This document shows, piece after piece, positions 37,472 through 52,400 of a stretch of 64,000 nt of DNA. Under the pieces are notes generated by a model, which saw only the letters and a list, made by a program, of their open reading frames with translations, did no database searches and had not been told where the DNA came from. The stretch spans positions 17,911,116-17,975,115 of the forward strand of contig CM037830.1 of the NCBI GenBank assembly GCA_021234535.1, read 5' to 3'. The position numbers and the translations under genes were made by a program. How positions within the stretch are numbered: position 1 is the first letter of the stretch; each line of letters opens with the position of its first letter. This stretch comes from Stichopus chloronotus. Its lineage: Eukaryota > Echinodermata > Holothuroidea > Aspidochirotida > Stichopodidae.

Positions 37472-40400
37472 GTAAGCAACTGCATAAGCGATGTTATATC
37501 TTGTGAAAACTTTGTTCACACCATACATATCTGAACACACTATCATACACATTTATACTTGCCTTTTCCAAAATGTAGTAACGATCATGTGACATTTCAT
37601 TATCTGCATATTGCCTACAATAGCTGATAACGTTTAGCTAAATTTACATTGCAAGAACTTTAAATGCTACCTTTAGATTGAGGACAATGATCGTGAAAAC
37701 GACTTTGTGAACTTTTCTGAACAAAGCTCTTAGAAAAGAGCCGTTATTGCGAAGGTTGTAATTCAAAGATTATAAGGATATATATTACCTGATTGAACGG
37801 CTGAAAGTTTGGTAAATTTTTATCTGTGCCAACGGTGAACAAAAATACTGAAATTAAAAACTGAAATTTTTGTCTCATCAGTAGGTCACACAGTTTTGCA
37901 TTTAAAATAGTGTATAACTTTGCATCTTAGTAATTTCAGACCGTGTGCTGACATCGTCTCGGATAACTGGAGCAAATACTGCTAATTAATGTTAATCACA
38001 TCAGCCCACAGAAAAAAATGCATAAAGGTCACGATTTATCAAGTGCTCCATGTGTTTTTGTTGTCTTGACGGCCTTAGATTAATGTAATATTCTGGAACA
38101 TTACCTGGCTGTCAAAGGTTGAAGAGATATTTGCCTATGACTTTACAAAATGAGTGATCATGAATGGGAGGTACAGTATGGGTGCGTCTCCGTTGATCAA
38201 TCTGAATATTAAGGTTTTCAACAAATGAAACAATGTAATGTTTTCGTTTCGTTCAAAGGTGTCAGTACGCTATCCCCTTCTTTCCTTCACTGATTTCATT
38301 GTTCACTTACGCATTTAGCCAAAATAAACTTCCGAGTCCACAGAGATTTATTCTGACATCCAAATTTGACGTAGGTGTGCAGAGGTATCCCACTCTTGAG
38401 GGTTTTCTGTCGACCAAGTTAAATATTGATATGAAATATTCTGCTTTCTGATCGGTTGATACTTATTGTCTTTGTATGACTCATGTGGCGGGGGGAAGAC
38501 TTGAGAAGAGGGGGGAGTCATCACAGAAAAGGCAGGTAATGTACTGCTCATGAGTTTAGGTCTATTGATCTTGAGTGCCTTTAATTTTCATTCTGCCTGA
38601 TGGAACATAAAGCAATGTGTTACGTATCTTATATGCTCACATGCCACGACGGATCTACGATACTATTCATGAGGCATATTTTTTTTTTTTTTTTAAATGT
38701 TCTTGATATAGAAAATAAAATGTTTTCAAGCATGAACGATTTAGGAATTATTCTTTCTTTACTCTTGACCAAACTGTACATACGAAGTAGCAATGTCCAG
38801 TGACCCATAATGATGGTTTCATCATGAACGTTTTGCCAGTGAAAAGTTACATTTCACTGACACTCAATTTGATTTTTTTTTTGTTTTTTTGTGATCCTCG
38901 GATGTGTAAGGATAGGCCATCGAATTTAAAGATATTCGATAAAAATTGAGTAAGAAAATATATTTTCGAGCCACTTGTTATTTGTTTTTGGTATACCACC
39001 GTGGACACTCCCTTTTAGTTGTTGTAAAACGTCCTAACACGTCTCACTAATTGTTAGATGGTACTACTTTGGAGTAGTAGATAAGAAAAAAAAAAGATAT
39101 ATAGGCCACCTTAGGCTATAGGCTTCTTAATATATTATATAAACTAGTGTCGTTCAACATTACGAAGTATTTTCGTCTAATTCTATATTCGCAAAATGAA
39201 ATACTTGTTAATTCCTCAGATGCATTCTATGGAATAATCAAGGCATCACCACATTCTCTCCCTCGATGTATGAAACAGGTAAATAATTGAAAGCAAGAAG
39301 ATAAAAGTTAAAGCGAAAAAAAAAGAAGAAAACAAAAAGGGGAAAATATGTACATACCGGTTTAATAGTGCAAAACTGAAGGACTCAAGTACAGTTATAA
39401 ACACTGTATGTACTTTCCAGTTTATTGCATATTATATGCCAGCCTTCTTCCATCCAGTTATCCTAACATTAGTTTTAATATCCAAACAAAGTGATGCCCG
39501 ATATACGAGAATGAGAAAGAATTGTGCTGTCGTGAAGCTCGATCGTAACACCTTCGATGTTATTTCTATGTAGTTTACAGTTGTATCCGAGGAGTTTCTT
39601 TCGTCCTCTCCTTTTGCAGGCTTGTAAGCTACGAGGGCTGGGTCAGACTCGGACAGATGTTTCACAAACTGTCTTACTTTCTTTTGAAGGTATCCACTAT
39701 ACCTGAACATCCAGTGTTAGGTAGTCGATATTATTACGGTGTGCGGTCTAGCCATCTTTGCAATGCAAGGGCAAAAAAAAAAAAACTTGGCTTGAACTTT
39801 TTAAAGTGATGTGTGATTAAGGAAGCGGAAACATATGGAAGCACGCGAATTTTTCGTTGCGGTGATATTCGACAATGGGACCAATTGAAATACCGGGACA
39901 ATGTTCAAAACAAGCCATATTTGGCTAATTTTAATCGCAATTGATCAGGCGTAGAAATTAGTTTTGATGTGACCCTGTGGGTACTCTTGATCAAGATAAC
40001 AATGAACTAAGAAAAAGTGCGGATAGACAACTATGGACCGCAAGGGTGTTTTACAAAGGAAACCATGCACATTTTGAAGAAGACCTGACCAAAAGTATCC
40101 GAGAAGGACGGGGGGTGGGGGGGGGGGGTTGGACGGCGTGGGTAGAGAATATATTCCGATCGAACAACACTGAGGAATGCCTTACCAAGCCTCCCTTTCA
40201 AAGTTGTACGTAGGTATCTAAGAAAATGGGAAAATGTTCGGAGACAATGTGACCTTAAAGTTTACAATTAAAATTCAAGGGTATGGATACACTGGTTACA
40301 GGATGAAATTCCATTGTACCCTAACCAATGTTCCGCCGTTACAGGTCCAAAGATGTAACCAAACTGGGTCCCCTTAATCCCTTTATGGTTTCCACCCCAA

Positions 40401-43400
40401 TACCCCTTCCTTACATGTCGATCGATTAGTCTTTGGTCTCATCCCCCTCCCCATTCATGCCATAAAGCAGATGTACATGGCAATATGTACTCAAACAACT
40501 TGAGTTTTGAGCAACCCTATGTATCTATGTATCTTTAATGACGTGGAGGGAAGCCTTTCATTCTCAGTATAAGACTGTGTATCGTTGTTTGCATGTGTTT
40601 CCAATGAAGCATATAAACTGGCTAACTTAGCCAAATAAACTGAAGATTGAAAACTGCAAGCGTTTAATAATAAACTTTGAAAGAGTATACAAACATAAAC
40701 CCTTGACGTCGCTAGCTCTCATTGGTTTGAAATGATTTTGTGAAGTGACCCGCGGTCTGTTTTCACTGCTAGATGATTATTGACACACTGAAGGGAATAC
40801 CTGCAAATGATCATCTAATGAAGACGAGATATCATGGTATAGTTTCATCGGCATGGTATGGTGCCATTGAAACGGCGGTGACGTCAGGGTCAGTTCTGTG
40901 AGAAACATTAGTGCATGTGACTTGGGAAAGGGACGGGATTGAAGGAAGAGTCTGTCACGAGTCCAGCCCCTACTCACAAGCCATCATTCTATTAGTTTGA
41001 CCTATATAGTCTATTTCATATTTTCAAGTTCCTGAATAAATAGTCCTTTAAAAATTTATTTATCTAGACTGGTGCGTTTCTTTTCTGCTTGCTTTTAATC
41101 TTTCACTAGTTTTCCCTTTCTTATAGCTGGAATATGAGTTGAAAATTTGTCAGTGACAATCAAATTCCGCGGAATATGTCGTATCCACTACAAAGTAATA
41201 TTGTTTAAGCCACACTTTTGCACAGATGAATATTCATATCGATTCCCATTGCTTTGTTTGTTTTCAAGTAATAGTAATTGACTGCTATGCTTTCTTAGAG
41301 AGTTTGATTTGGTTGGGCCAACAAAAATGACGAGACAATTTTCATAGCCAAATATCTGGAAGATGAGTGCATAATTCTCTTTCGGGTTTTATGACAGATG
41401 ATCTTTTCCCATACTTTCTCTTCCTTGAAACACTGACGAAGAACAAAGGAAGATGACTAGGTGATTGCCAGTACAACTCGTACTCCAGCTTTAAATATAA
41501 CGTTTTCTGGTGATTACACCTGATGGTTAAGTTGAGACCATCCTAACCTGCTTATCATTAAATTCGAACCGGAAATAAAGCAGACGAGTTAATTGTTCTG
41601 ATGTGCAGCAAACTATCAGTATTGTCAGATGACAAACTAGTTAAACAACTTTTATCAAATAACCTGTTAAACTTAATCAAAATGCTTAACTTTTTTTAAA
41701 TTTTGATTAAAGACCATGCAGTCACCCTTCAAAGTACCGTACATTATTGACCTCATTAAATAACTTAATCAATAGAAAATAACTTCAGTCTCCATGGACA
41801 CCTGATTCTCCGAATTTACCATACACGCAGCAATACACTTCCAATAGTCGTGTATTCGTTTTGGATCAGTTTAATATGTGGATAAATAGGTGAATATTTA
41901 GAAACTACTATTTATTTACAAGTATGTAGTGAGATGTACTTGAAAACTTCAAAAAACATTTTGTCATGATTCCCACCATATTTGAAATAGATGGTACACT
42001 GATTGTTTTCAATTCCATTATTCAACAGATAATATTTTGTATCCCTGTGTATGGACACTGACTTCTTTATCATTATCATGCCAGCCATTACACAGTTGGG
42101 CCTTCCGGGTTCTTCGTGTCCCCAGCGCCTACCCCATCCCCCCTGGCGAGTGGTTCTGCCTGATGAAGAAACCGTAGCACGCATATGTCGACTGGTCGAA
42201 AGAAAATCACACATAATAAGTTAAACTTTCCCTCGTATGCACATCAGACCATTAAATAATGATTGGGGTTACTACTGTTATATAATAACAAGGAAACAAC
42301 AAAAAAAAAAACAGAATTTCTTATTTACTCGCATGTGATTTGTAGAAAAACAATAGCAGCAGTAGACAAGAAAAACAAATACGAAGAGAGAAAAAAAAGA
42401 AAATGAGGAAAAGATCGCTTCGTTTATACATTTATGAAACGATACAGATTGCGGCTTGTTACACTGCGGTATCTTGGTGTGGTTTCGGGGCGTAAAAGTA
42501 CATGGACAGCTGTCTCACCTACAACCACTGTCCTATTGTGTGATATTGTTGACACTTGTCTGGAAACTTGTCAATAAAGTTCATCATGTGAACTTTATTT
42601 TTTTTTTTTGCTGATGCAGCGATGAAGACGATAATTCAGAGAACGGCTACAATATAACAACTTATATGGTCTAATAGCCATGTTTACGAGCGTAAGATGA
42701 TATTTCCTTTTTGTGGTCAATAGGTATGCACCCCAAACGATAAACTAGGGATATGCGATGCGATTGGGCGGCAATGGCGGAGCTAGCAGTTGAATCAGCA
42801 GTCGACATAACGGGCAGACAAGAAACCACAGTAACACTGCGGACTGTAAAATACTGTTGTCTGTGTCCCACAAACCGCACGAAGACAACCAGGATGGAAC
42901 CCTCCCATGCCCTCCTTCACATTAATTTCTCCCCTCCCTGATGTCATCTCCCTGACAATGTAATTACTTATTCAACAATTGTTTTTGTTAATTCACCTCA
43001 TACAAATAACTGAGACACTCCATGGCATGTAGAAAATCGAACACGCCAAAAATGAACTGAACACTCTAAAAGCTGGTGACACATGCCTCCAGCTTACTGT
43101 TGGGCAAAAAGTAACCGAGTTGGTTACAGCGTACCCACTTCTGGTTAACGTTTGATCCAAACGTTTGATTTGGGGTAATTTTTCAACCAGTTTGACTGGT
43201 TTTACCCAACGGTTTGACAGGTAGCATACGAAACCGACCTGGGTAAACGCTTGCTCAACTCTGAGAGTGCACTTTCTTCGGTCATGTGATGAAAGGACTA
43301 TCCAATCAGAACCCTACCTAGTATCCGGCTGTTCGCACTGTCAGTCATGCTGGGTTAGTACGCTGCATTATCATTGCATGCTAGTAGTAGTATGACCTTC

Positions 43401-46400
43401 TTGGGCGACATAATCATGTCTCATTCGTGTCGGTATTAAGCTTGCTATAATGTATCTTGTATGAAAGAAATTGGTATTCAATGTGTCTGATACCACAATG
43501 ATTGGTTCACGGGGTTATCACCATTGGTAACATCACCCAAGCGTTCATGATTCCTAACTTTGCATGTTCGTGACGAAGCATATGCCATCCAACAATAGTA
43601 TGTACAACTGCTTCTCAACTGCAAACAATCGTCTTGTTTTATCTCCAACAGATACTAATTTGAAAACAAAATGTTCGCACAACATTCATGAATATGGAGA
43701 CGATCAGGTATGATATTTTGTTATGGTTTATGATCTACTACAATAGTTCATAAAATATGAAGGATGAATATTGTTATCCCCCTCTCCACTCATCCCCACT
43801 CACTTTTTCTCCATACCTCTCCTTTGTTGTCTTCAGTCACTCTTGAAATATTTTTTTTACTTTCCATTCTTGGTTGGTATATAAAGGGAGAAGTTTAAGT
43901 TATGATTCTGAATCTCTGGAATATAGTATTCAAGCCACGCTTGTAAACATCAAATTAGTTTAAAAATTGTTGAAAGATGTGCAGGAATATTAAAGGCATT
44001 CACTCATCATTTTTGGCTAGTCTAGTCCCTGTCTTTCAGTTTAGCGTTGTTATTCATTGTATCGTCAGCTAATCAGCATCCCCCTACAATGAGACTCCGT
44101 TGTAGCTAAATTTAGTCCAAAACTGGCATCTTCCTATGTCTTATTATGACTTTGCTTACCTTTGACTTATTCTCTGTTGCAGAGTTGTACCAAGTTAAAA
44201 GAAGGACAAAAAGTCGCTAATTCGGTAACGAAGAAAAAAAAACACCTTAGATTGTTCGTTCCATGACTATGCCATTACAGTACTTCCCCTCTCTGAGTTC
44301 CTAGGACACATGACAGAGACCGTTACATCATACCAGTGATGTAGTATAACTGGTGTAATTTACTCGTATACATTGAAGGAAGTTTTGCATTAGTGCACTG
44401 TGCTTGTATGTGTCGTACAGGTCTAAAAAAAAAAAGCAAAGCAAAACAAAAATCACACACAAAGAAGTGAAGAAAAAAAAATCATGTCAACCATACTCGA
44501 ACTTTGAACTCGCAATCATGATTTTGTAAAATCCTCAAAAAGAGTACCGTATACGCTAAATATTACATGTTAGTCACAAAAAAGAAAGAAAGACAGCTGT
44601 AGGATATGCTTGAAAATTTTTATTTTTCACATTTTGCATTTTCAACTCCAGCCCGAAAGGGCATCCTGTGACATTTTGCATAGTGTGGCATCTTAGTGTC
44701 ACATGTGAAGGTGCCGCACAATTATACAACCGACGAAGTATGTTCCTGATGTATGCTAAAAGAATAAAACAACCGGAATCACGCGGCACGAACTGAACTG
44801 CGAAGGCCATACATGTTGTTATCGTATGATGAACTTGCGTATTAACATCAAAACATGACTAGACAATGTTGATAACGTTATAGCAGCCAAAAAAAAAAAA
44901 AATCAACATTTGACACGTTGATTTACAACTTTCTCGGGCAGGAGATATATACACGTCACCGTTTCCGTAACTTCACAGAAATCACCAAACGTCTTATTAC
45001 GTATTGACAGTGCCACCGTAAATCAACTTCGAGAACAACTTTGAGATACACTTCCTCATTTTGAGTAAATGATGCTTTGATATATCATGGAGAATTCCTC
45101 TACAAACGTCAGTCAATGGAAGTCAGATAATATCTAATGGCATAGCTACGGTGTCTCTGTTTCTGGAGTGCAGTTTGTCGGTTTGATTTAGTCAAGTTGA
45201 TTACCCGAATCGCGGTTAAATAAGGTGAGAGATTACAAGGTCGCTGTAAAACGACTCACCCATTCACTCTGGCCTATTAGACATAATGAAGGGTTATACC
45301 CTTTGTACGATACTGCCCACAACCATGCATTTACTTTTACCATGAATCTAAAACAACATGGAGTTTCATGTTTTTCGCTTTATGCTTCGACCTGCATAGA
45401 ACTCCATGCTTAGACCGACGAACACCGAAACGAACTAAATTTCTAGATAAAGGATCTAAAATAATAACGAAGTGTCTCTGAGGTGGAAGGGGTGGGGGAG
45501 GTGGGACCCTGACGCCTGTGAAACAAACTCCCTTCCATTCCCGTAACTAATCCCCACCTCTCCAATTGTACATATGCAAAACGTGTATAGGCTTTTTTTG
45601 TGTGTGTTGAAAGCGAGACAGTTGGTAAAGAGACAAAGGAGGTGTCCTTCAAAGATGTTAAAGTTATCCAACTTACCTAAGTCTCGCAAACACGGCCGTG
45701 CAGTAATCCAGGCAAGACATTTTGTCCGTCTTTGATGTCCTTTGGGTTTCCAATTGTTACTGTTTATACGATAGTTACAAGATTCTTTACGTCCTACTGA
45801 CATATATATAGCATACACGTTGTACGTACCGATTACAGTGTTTAGCTGTGCACGTGTGATGTTTGGGTAATGCTTGCTAGCGTGCAATTGATAAGGTTCT
45901 CTTTACTTAGTTCACTTGCCTTTCCACATCAAAATAAAAAAAAGCGATAGAGTATGTCAGGAAGCATTCATTCGGAGACCTATTTTCGGCATCTCACAGT
46001 TTTCTTTTTTTTTTCCTCTCCTTCTCATCGAGATCTTGCACTTTTTGCCTTCATCAGCATATCTTACATTAAGTATATCTGCATTCGTCTAATCTGCATT
46101 ACAAATGAGAGCCAAAGCTTGACAAGTGGACTCCGCGCAACGCACGGAGCCTTGAAAGGTTTTCTTCTTAACTCTCATTTGCTTTCCGGCTTTGTTTCAT
46201 TAAAAAACTCGTAGGAACGTCGTTTGTGACTTACCTGACACCTATCAATTAGTTAAGAGGAAAACGGTGTGTCTGAATTGGTCACATCAAGAGAATATCC
46301 TGTACAGTTTCGTCTCTGGTCCTCCAAAAGAAATTTTAAAAAATGGCAAGATTTTAAACGGAGGAAAACATGAAAAAAAATCCACTAATCTCCCTTCTGA

Positions 46401-49400
46401 AGAAGGGGGAGAGGAAAAAAGAGAAATAATAAACAATTAAGGAACCGAAGACATCTCAGTAAAAAAAAAAGATCTAGGTGATGGACGTATAGGTCTGGAA
46501 TGTGCTTGTACCGGAATGTATGCTGATACATGTAATGTTGCTGCAGAATAGCACGACATGGATTCATTATGCACATGTATTATTCATTCTGCTTTATGTA
46601 GAAGGTAATGCACTCAAATTACGTTGCTTCTGTACTTTCGTTTCTATTCAACTTCATTGGACACCAGCTTCGTTGTATTTTTTTTTTTTACTTTTAACGT
46701 GATCAATGATTAATGGGAAATTCTAGTGCATCAGTTTCACTTCATTCAAATGCAAGTGAAGAGCGTCCGCAATGTGAATGTGGTCATAAGGCAGCTCCAT
46801 ATATATTACGGCTGAGTTGAATAACGTTTTTATTTTTAAAAAGTCAGTGCAGCTTAAGAGCGTTGTAAAAAAAAAGCCCATCCTCTCAGTCTATGAATTG
46901 ATTATGTAAGTCGGTAAATATTGAAGATCATGATCTATTATTCCATTCTTTGGTTTTATTGCACTTCCTGGTTTTGACTACAAAGGCAATAATTCCGTTT
47001 CTCGTGTGGTGTTCTAAGGTTGAGGCTGAGGTTTCATGCATGTATCCCATGTACGCATGCCGTTATCTGTGTTCATCGCCCCCCCCCCCCCCTCCATATA
47101 ATCTAGATCAGTTACTGCATACGAAGATGGAATTATTCCACATGATAGTTCCAGAAGATGAAAGAGGCTAGGTTACCCCGTCTCCTAGGGCAAAAAAAAA
47201 AAAAAAAATACTGGGCATGCAGTGCTTCCTTACTGAAGGAACAAACCCTGACGTGATCAGAGGGACTTTCAAGGTTGCCCTGGCAAGGACTGCGAGGGAA
47301 TAGTATTAGAGTAATGAATTAAATATTACATAACGTTCATACATCAGTGGGTGTCGAAAATTGGTTTACCCCCTTCCCTGTCCACTGCACTCAGTCCCCA
47401 TGCCCTGAAAATACAAGTGTCAGTGCCCGCCTCCTCGTACGTCATTGAACACTATGCTACATTACTAGAATATTCTGGTAAAGTTAATTTGTCACACTCA
47501 TGGTGTGGGAAAAGTAATTCAGACTCATAGCCTGACTCAGACTCGTCCAGATCCTGTACTATGGTACTTGCTGACGCTAGGCACTACTTTACTTATCATC
47601 TGTACTTTCGTCGTTGAGAACATAGTGGATTTCTCATAATTATTAATACGTCCGTCGTTCGGAGCCTAACCGTCTTATATGCACACTTTTGTCTGTCGCT
47701 GATTCTGCTCTAGCCTAACGTACTGAAACGTACTTCAACCGCGAACATTTCGCACCTAATAAGATCGTGCTTGTTTGATACTTCGCAAACCTTTGTGACC
47801 TATGAACACTACCAAGACCCAGTCACAAGACTAGAGCTCAGAGCTGTTACCAGTTTAATTTTAAAGTCACTTCTTGTTACTAAGACCAAGCCTGAGTTAA
47901 TTAAACCTCATAGTCTCCCGGTTATTTCTCCGGAAGTAGTTTGTATGACAGTGTGTAATCGGAGAGGTGTTTGAACGAGAAATTAGAGCTTATCTAAACT
48001 TGAAGCAACGAACGCTTCTATTCCATTTATCGTCTACTTGAGCACACATTTAGTTGCATTTCTTTTCCTTCGGCGTTCCGTGACAAAAGCCAGAGCTGAG
48101 AGTAACTTCATTTTGTGTTGGACTGAACCTTTCATACAAATGATGTTGCTTGTTCTATTGGAAAATTGATGTAACTGACATAAGTTTATGATGTTTTCAC
48201 AGTAATGGATTTCACACAGTTCAGGTTGTATGAGCTCACAATAAGTTAACCAATTTACAAATTTTCAGAGAATGCACTGGTAATGTAAGTATAAAAAAAA
48301 GCTGGTATGGACCTAATGCACGTTGTGACCGTCCCCTCCCTCTATCCCACCCGCTATCTCTCCCTCTCCCCACTTCCGTCACTCCTGTCATCCTCAGCGG
48401 TACTTCTACTACGCCCCACCTAGGTCACCACAGTGCGCGTGAACAACACGTATCCTAGATCAGTCAATCACACTGGCAAAGGTACGTGCCACATTGCACG
48501 TAATAAGCCCCTTAAGTGTTCCATATGACCAATAAATCATTACAATCATGGCACGTTGAAGGTACGTGAGGCATCGAGGAACCGCCGCCGAAACTTTGAC
48601 AGAAATTAATCGTTTGTCTGTCGTCGTAATAAGGATTGGAGGCGCATATATAAATACGTTATTGCTAAAATAATTCCGTGATTTAGTTCAGCGACACTTA
48701 GTAAACGGTGTACTGCTTCCCAGAAACAATCAACGTTGATCTCTATAGCATGAAGCATGAAAATCAAAGCCTGGATCAAAGATGCCATTGAAATTTACCC
48801 ATGCACCGAATGGTATCTTCGAATAGTAGGCTATCTCCTTTGATCTCCTTGAAGTACCGTCATGACAGAAAAGTACACATACTTTGTAAGGTAAAATGGT
48901 GGGCTCTGTTGAATTATGTATTAGTAATGATTCGATCAATGATTATTAAATGGATGAAATTCAAACCGCTCTTTTCGATATGATTTCAAAGAAGAGCAGT
49001 TCCTCAGAAATGTAATCAGATGAATATATTTACTTTGATATTCCTTCACGACTCAAAACTGAGCACAACTTGCACTCACGATGTCAGCTTTCTTATTAGG
49101 CAACTACTTTGACACATTACAACTTTGGTGTACGTAGTCAAAAGCAAACGCATGATAGAGCAGAGGAACCTAAGGCAGGCACATTTGTGTATCATGCAAC
49201 TTACGTCTAGCTGCATGTGGATAAATTGTTTCTTACATGTGGTGGTGTTTTTTTTGTTTTTTACGGTATTTTGGGCAACTTTGTTGAAGTGATATTTCTA
49301 ATATAGACAGAAGCTTAGCATACATGAAGCACATTGTGTGAAAAAAAAAAAACCTATAACCACAAGTTTGACAGGCAGGCAACTGCAATGGACTAATTAT

Positions 49401-52400
49401 TCACTAAATGTGCCTCTGCTTGCTATAAAACATGTTAGGTTGACTTGGACACATCTTCCGTTATAGCTAGGGCTGTGTCAATCACGTCAATCTGGGAACC
49501 CCAACATTTCGTTGTCTGTGTGTGCATGTGTGCCTCCCCGCGATGACGGTTCGTGCGGTTTGTCCGCAAAGGAGGATGAATAACGCTACAAATTTCGCTA
49601 CATTATGTGAGAAGTAAAACAAGGTAATTAAATCTTTTGAGCAGTTTAAATCAATCAATTTATTCTGAAGGTGCAGCCATTAAGAATTTCATATCGGTCT
49701 ACCTTCGTCATTTCGTGCATGTGTTCCAAACGCGAAACCTGAAATTCCAGGAAAGCCTTTAACAACTTCAACGTCCATCAGTGACTTGTAATGTATGGGA
49801 ATAATACCCGGAACGATGAACCATTTTCAATAACTGCGGTAACGTCAAATACTAGCAGGTAGAATCCACATTACAAATACCGCGGGGGAAGCGCATAGAA
49901 TATGTATCTAAGAAGTTATTACAGTGAACTTCAGGCGATAACGTGGATGTCAAGTTTCATGAAGTAACAGATACTTAGACCTTACACGTATGACGAAAGA
50001 TGCTTTTTTTTTTAGAAGATCGTATTCTCACCGTGGAGGAGAACGAATCACTCCCATCAAATTGGTGTTTGTATCTTCACCACTATCGATTATTCTCTTT
50101 CCGTCCTCTTTACTTTCTCATATGTTACTGTTGACGAGTTAGATCTGAGGGGTGCATGTCAGCCACATGACGCGATGGCTGTCGAACATCGATGAAAAGG
50201 GTTATGGAGTGTCGTTATACATATACAACCGCATTTTCAAACGCATCACGACTGAGTGGACTTAGTGTTCCCTTGTTTGGTTATCTCCACGGTTCTCTCA
50301 CCTTCTCAGACACGACCCAGCTCCGTCTAGCCACTGTCACTCCTCGACCCGCGACTCCTCTAGTAAGTCACGCTTACGTATAGCGCTTACACACACGTTC
50401 ATATAAATATCGAAGGTTTACTACAAGAGACATAGGTCTAGAGAATGTACTGCTCCTAGATGAGATGAGGAGATTCAAACAGCCACATGGACTCAACAGA
50501 CGGTCTCCGTCACGTTACCTACTGGTCGGAACTGCCTAATGGTGCCACTCAGCCCCATGTAGGTGTGCGATTCGTTTCGGACTGGCGTTCTATATAAAAA
50601 TATGACACTGCGTGGAAAATGCCCACGGGGAGAATTGCTACTACGACGGCTCTGCTCCCGGATCATGCGACATCCGCACCTGCCCACGACCCAACGGAAA
50701 ACATCTGGCGACCCACATTTGGGTCGCGACACATCATGTGAGAGAACCGCTACAGGGTTATATATTCGATAACACTTCTTTGGATTCTTTTTCTTTCTAC
50801 GGTTCCAAAAAACTACGTCCCCAAATCTGCGATTGGGGATGAGATAACTTACCGCGTTCCTATGTTCACGAGTACCTCAATTTATAACAACCAACGAAAC
50901 AAGGAAGCATTATGGTTTCATGTTGGATGTTGCAATAAGCAAATGCATAGACTCGTAGTGACGATGCCTGTTAAGTGTTCAGACAAGTTAAGATTGATCA
51001 AAAGCAGTTGCTTTTATTTGTAGCTCATTATTCTCTGGTAGTTTTTCAAAAATTATTTTCAAGACTTTGTTTCTTCATAAGATCTTGTCAAGCTCTTTAA
51101 TCAAGCGGACGTAAATATAAGGTATACGTACCTTTCACATACAGCGTAAGCCTCCATTTTGAAGTTGCTTCAACCGGCTTCCACCGACTATACAGTCTCC
51201 CAAAAAGTTGAAGTTACGACCGTAAATTCTTCTAAAGTTCTGCTCTCCCGGTTTCCACCTGCCAACTATTTGTAAATACCGTCTTCCTAGTCAAGCGATC
51301 ACTTGGCTTCCTCGTTCTTCTATTTATTTTGATTTTTTTTTTTTTTTTTTGCTATCCTAAGACTATAAATTTTCGACAGACACCAGTCTCGTCGTTGCTG
51401 ACGAATCGGCGTCGGCTTTTGTTGGAAAATTATAAACTAGGAATAAAGAGCTAATATTATATTTATTATATGTGAGTATTCAAGACAGATCTTTGTTTTA
51501 TAATCAACGTAACCCGTACAATACAAAATAGTTTTTCTTTTTCGTTTAAATAAAATGACTTGATTCTGACTGAAAAAAAAGTAATTGACATACATAGACT
51601 TACAAACTATTCTATAGACCAAGGATATAACACAATAGCATTTCTGAAGTTTACGGTATCTAGTTTATTGGGTTAAATTTACTTTATTCCGAATTTCTAC
51701 CATAATAATGGTCAATTGGGCTATTTGCTTAGCTGCAATCGACAACAACAGGGAACAGTGACCTTCCTGACGCCTATAAGGTTATATTTACCTAAAGGTA
51801 AAGGTTTTGTTACTTCTTCATTCTTTCTCCGTTTGGAACCTCCCCCCCCCCCCCTTCCATTTGTTTTCAATTTGAAGCAAATCTTAAAGTTTCTTACTAA
51901 GATATGGAATGAAATTCCAATTCACCAATGTTAGTCTTTTAGAAATGAACTCTGATCTTACGATTACTATTGGTCAATCATGTCCAAGTAAGAAGACATA
52001 CACTGAATCAAATCATATCCCCTACCTACTTGAAGTTTTTGTGAGGACATTACGAAAACCTTTAAGTCCAACTTTGTCCTACATTTGAAGCAATGGATAT
52101 AACTACTTGACATTCTCGTCTTATATTTCAATTGCTGACATGTACCACATATTTCCGCTGACACTGAAATTTCATCTTTGAGAAAACGGTGACAACACAC
52201 TGTCTTTTCTATATTGTGGTTCTTGTGAGTCAAATATTCTACTCCCTTGGCGTTCCAAAGTGAGGAGACTAACCCATGAGCTGTGCACGATTTTGACTTC
52301 AAAGAGCCGTCTTGCATTTCGGCAATAACATATTTCAGATTGTCAACTCAGGTCTTGAAATCCTAAGCTACAATTGTTTATAACTTGAAACTGAAGGGAC

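Noticed and set aside
39432..39716. Minus-strand frame preceded by an acceptor-like tgttcag
   Set aside because: No family recognised and no convincing donor; it lies inside the plus-strand sulfotransferase intron.
45456..45887. 143-codon minus-strand frame
   Set aside because: Low-information sequence with no motif, lying in an intron; it is consistent with chance.
50606..50842. Cysteine-containing frame (GENCYYDGSAPGSCDIRTCP) in sulfotransferase intron 3
   Set aside because: It looks domain-like at first, but it has no recognisable family spacing and competing frames are open on both strands. Its phase as an extra exon could not be supported.
51967..52317. Minus-strand frame with CxxC...CxxC pattern
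   Set aside because: The cysteines could suggest a zinc ribbon, but no conserved neighbours or splice context support it.
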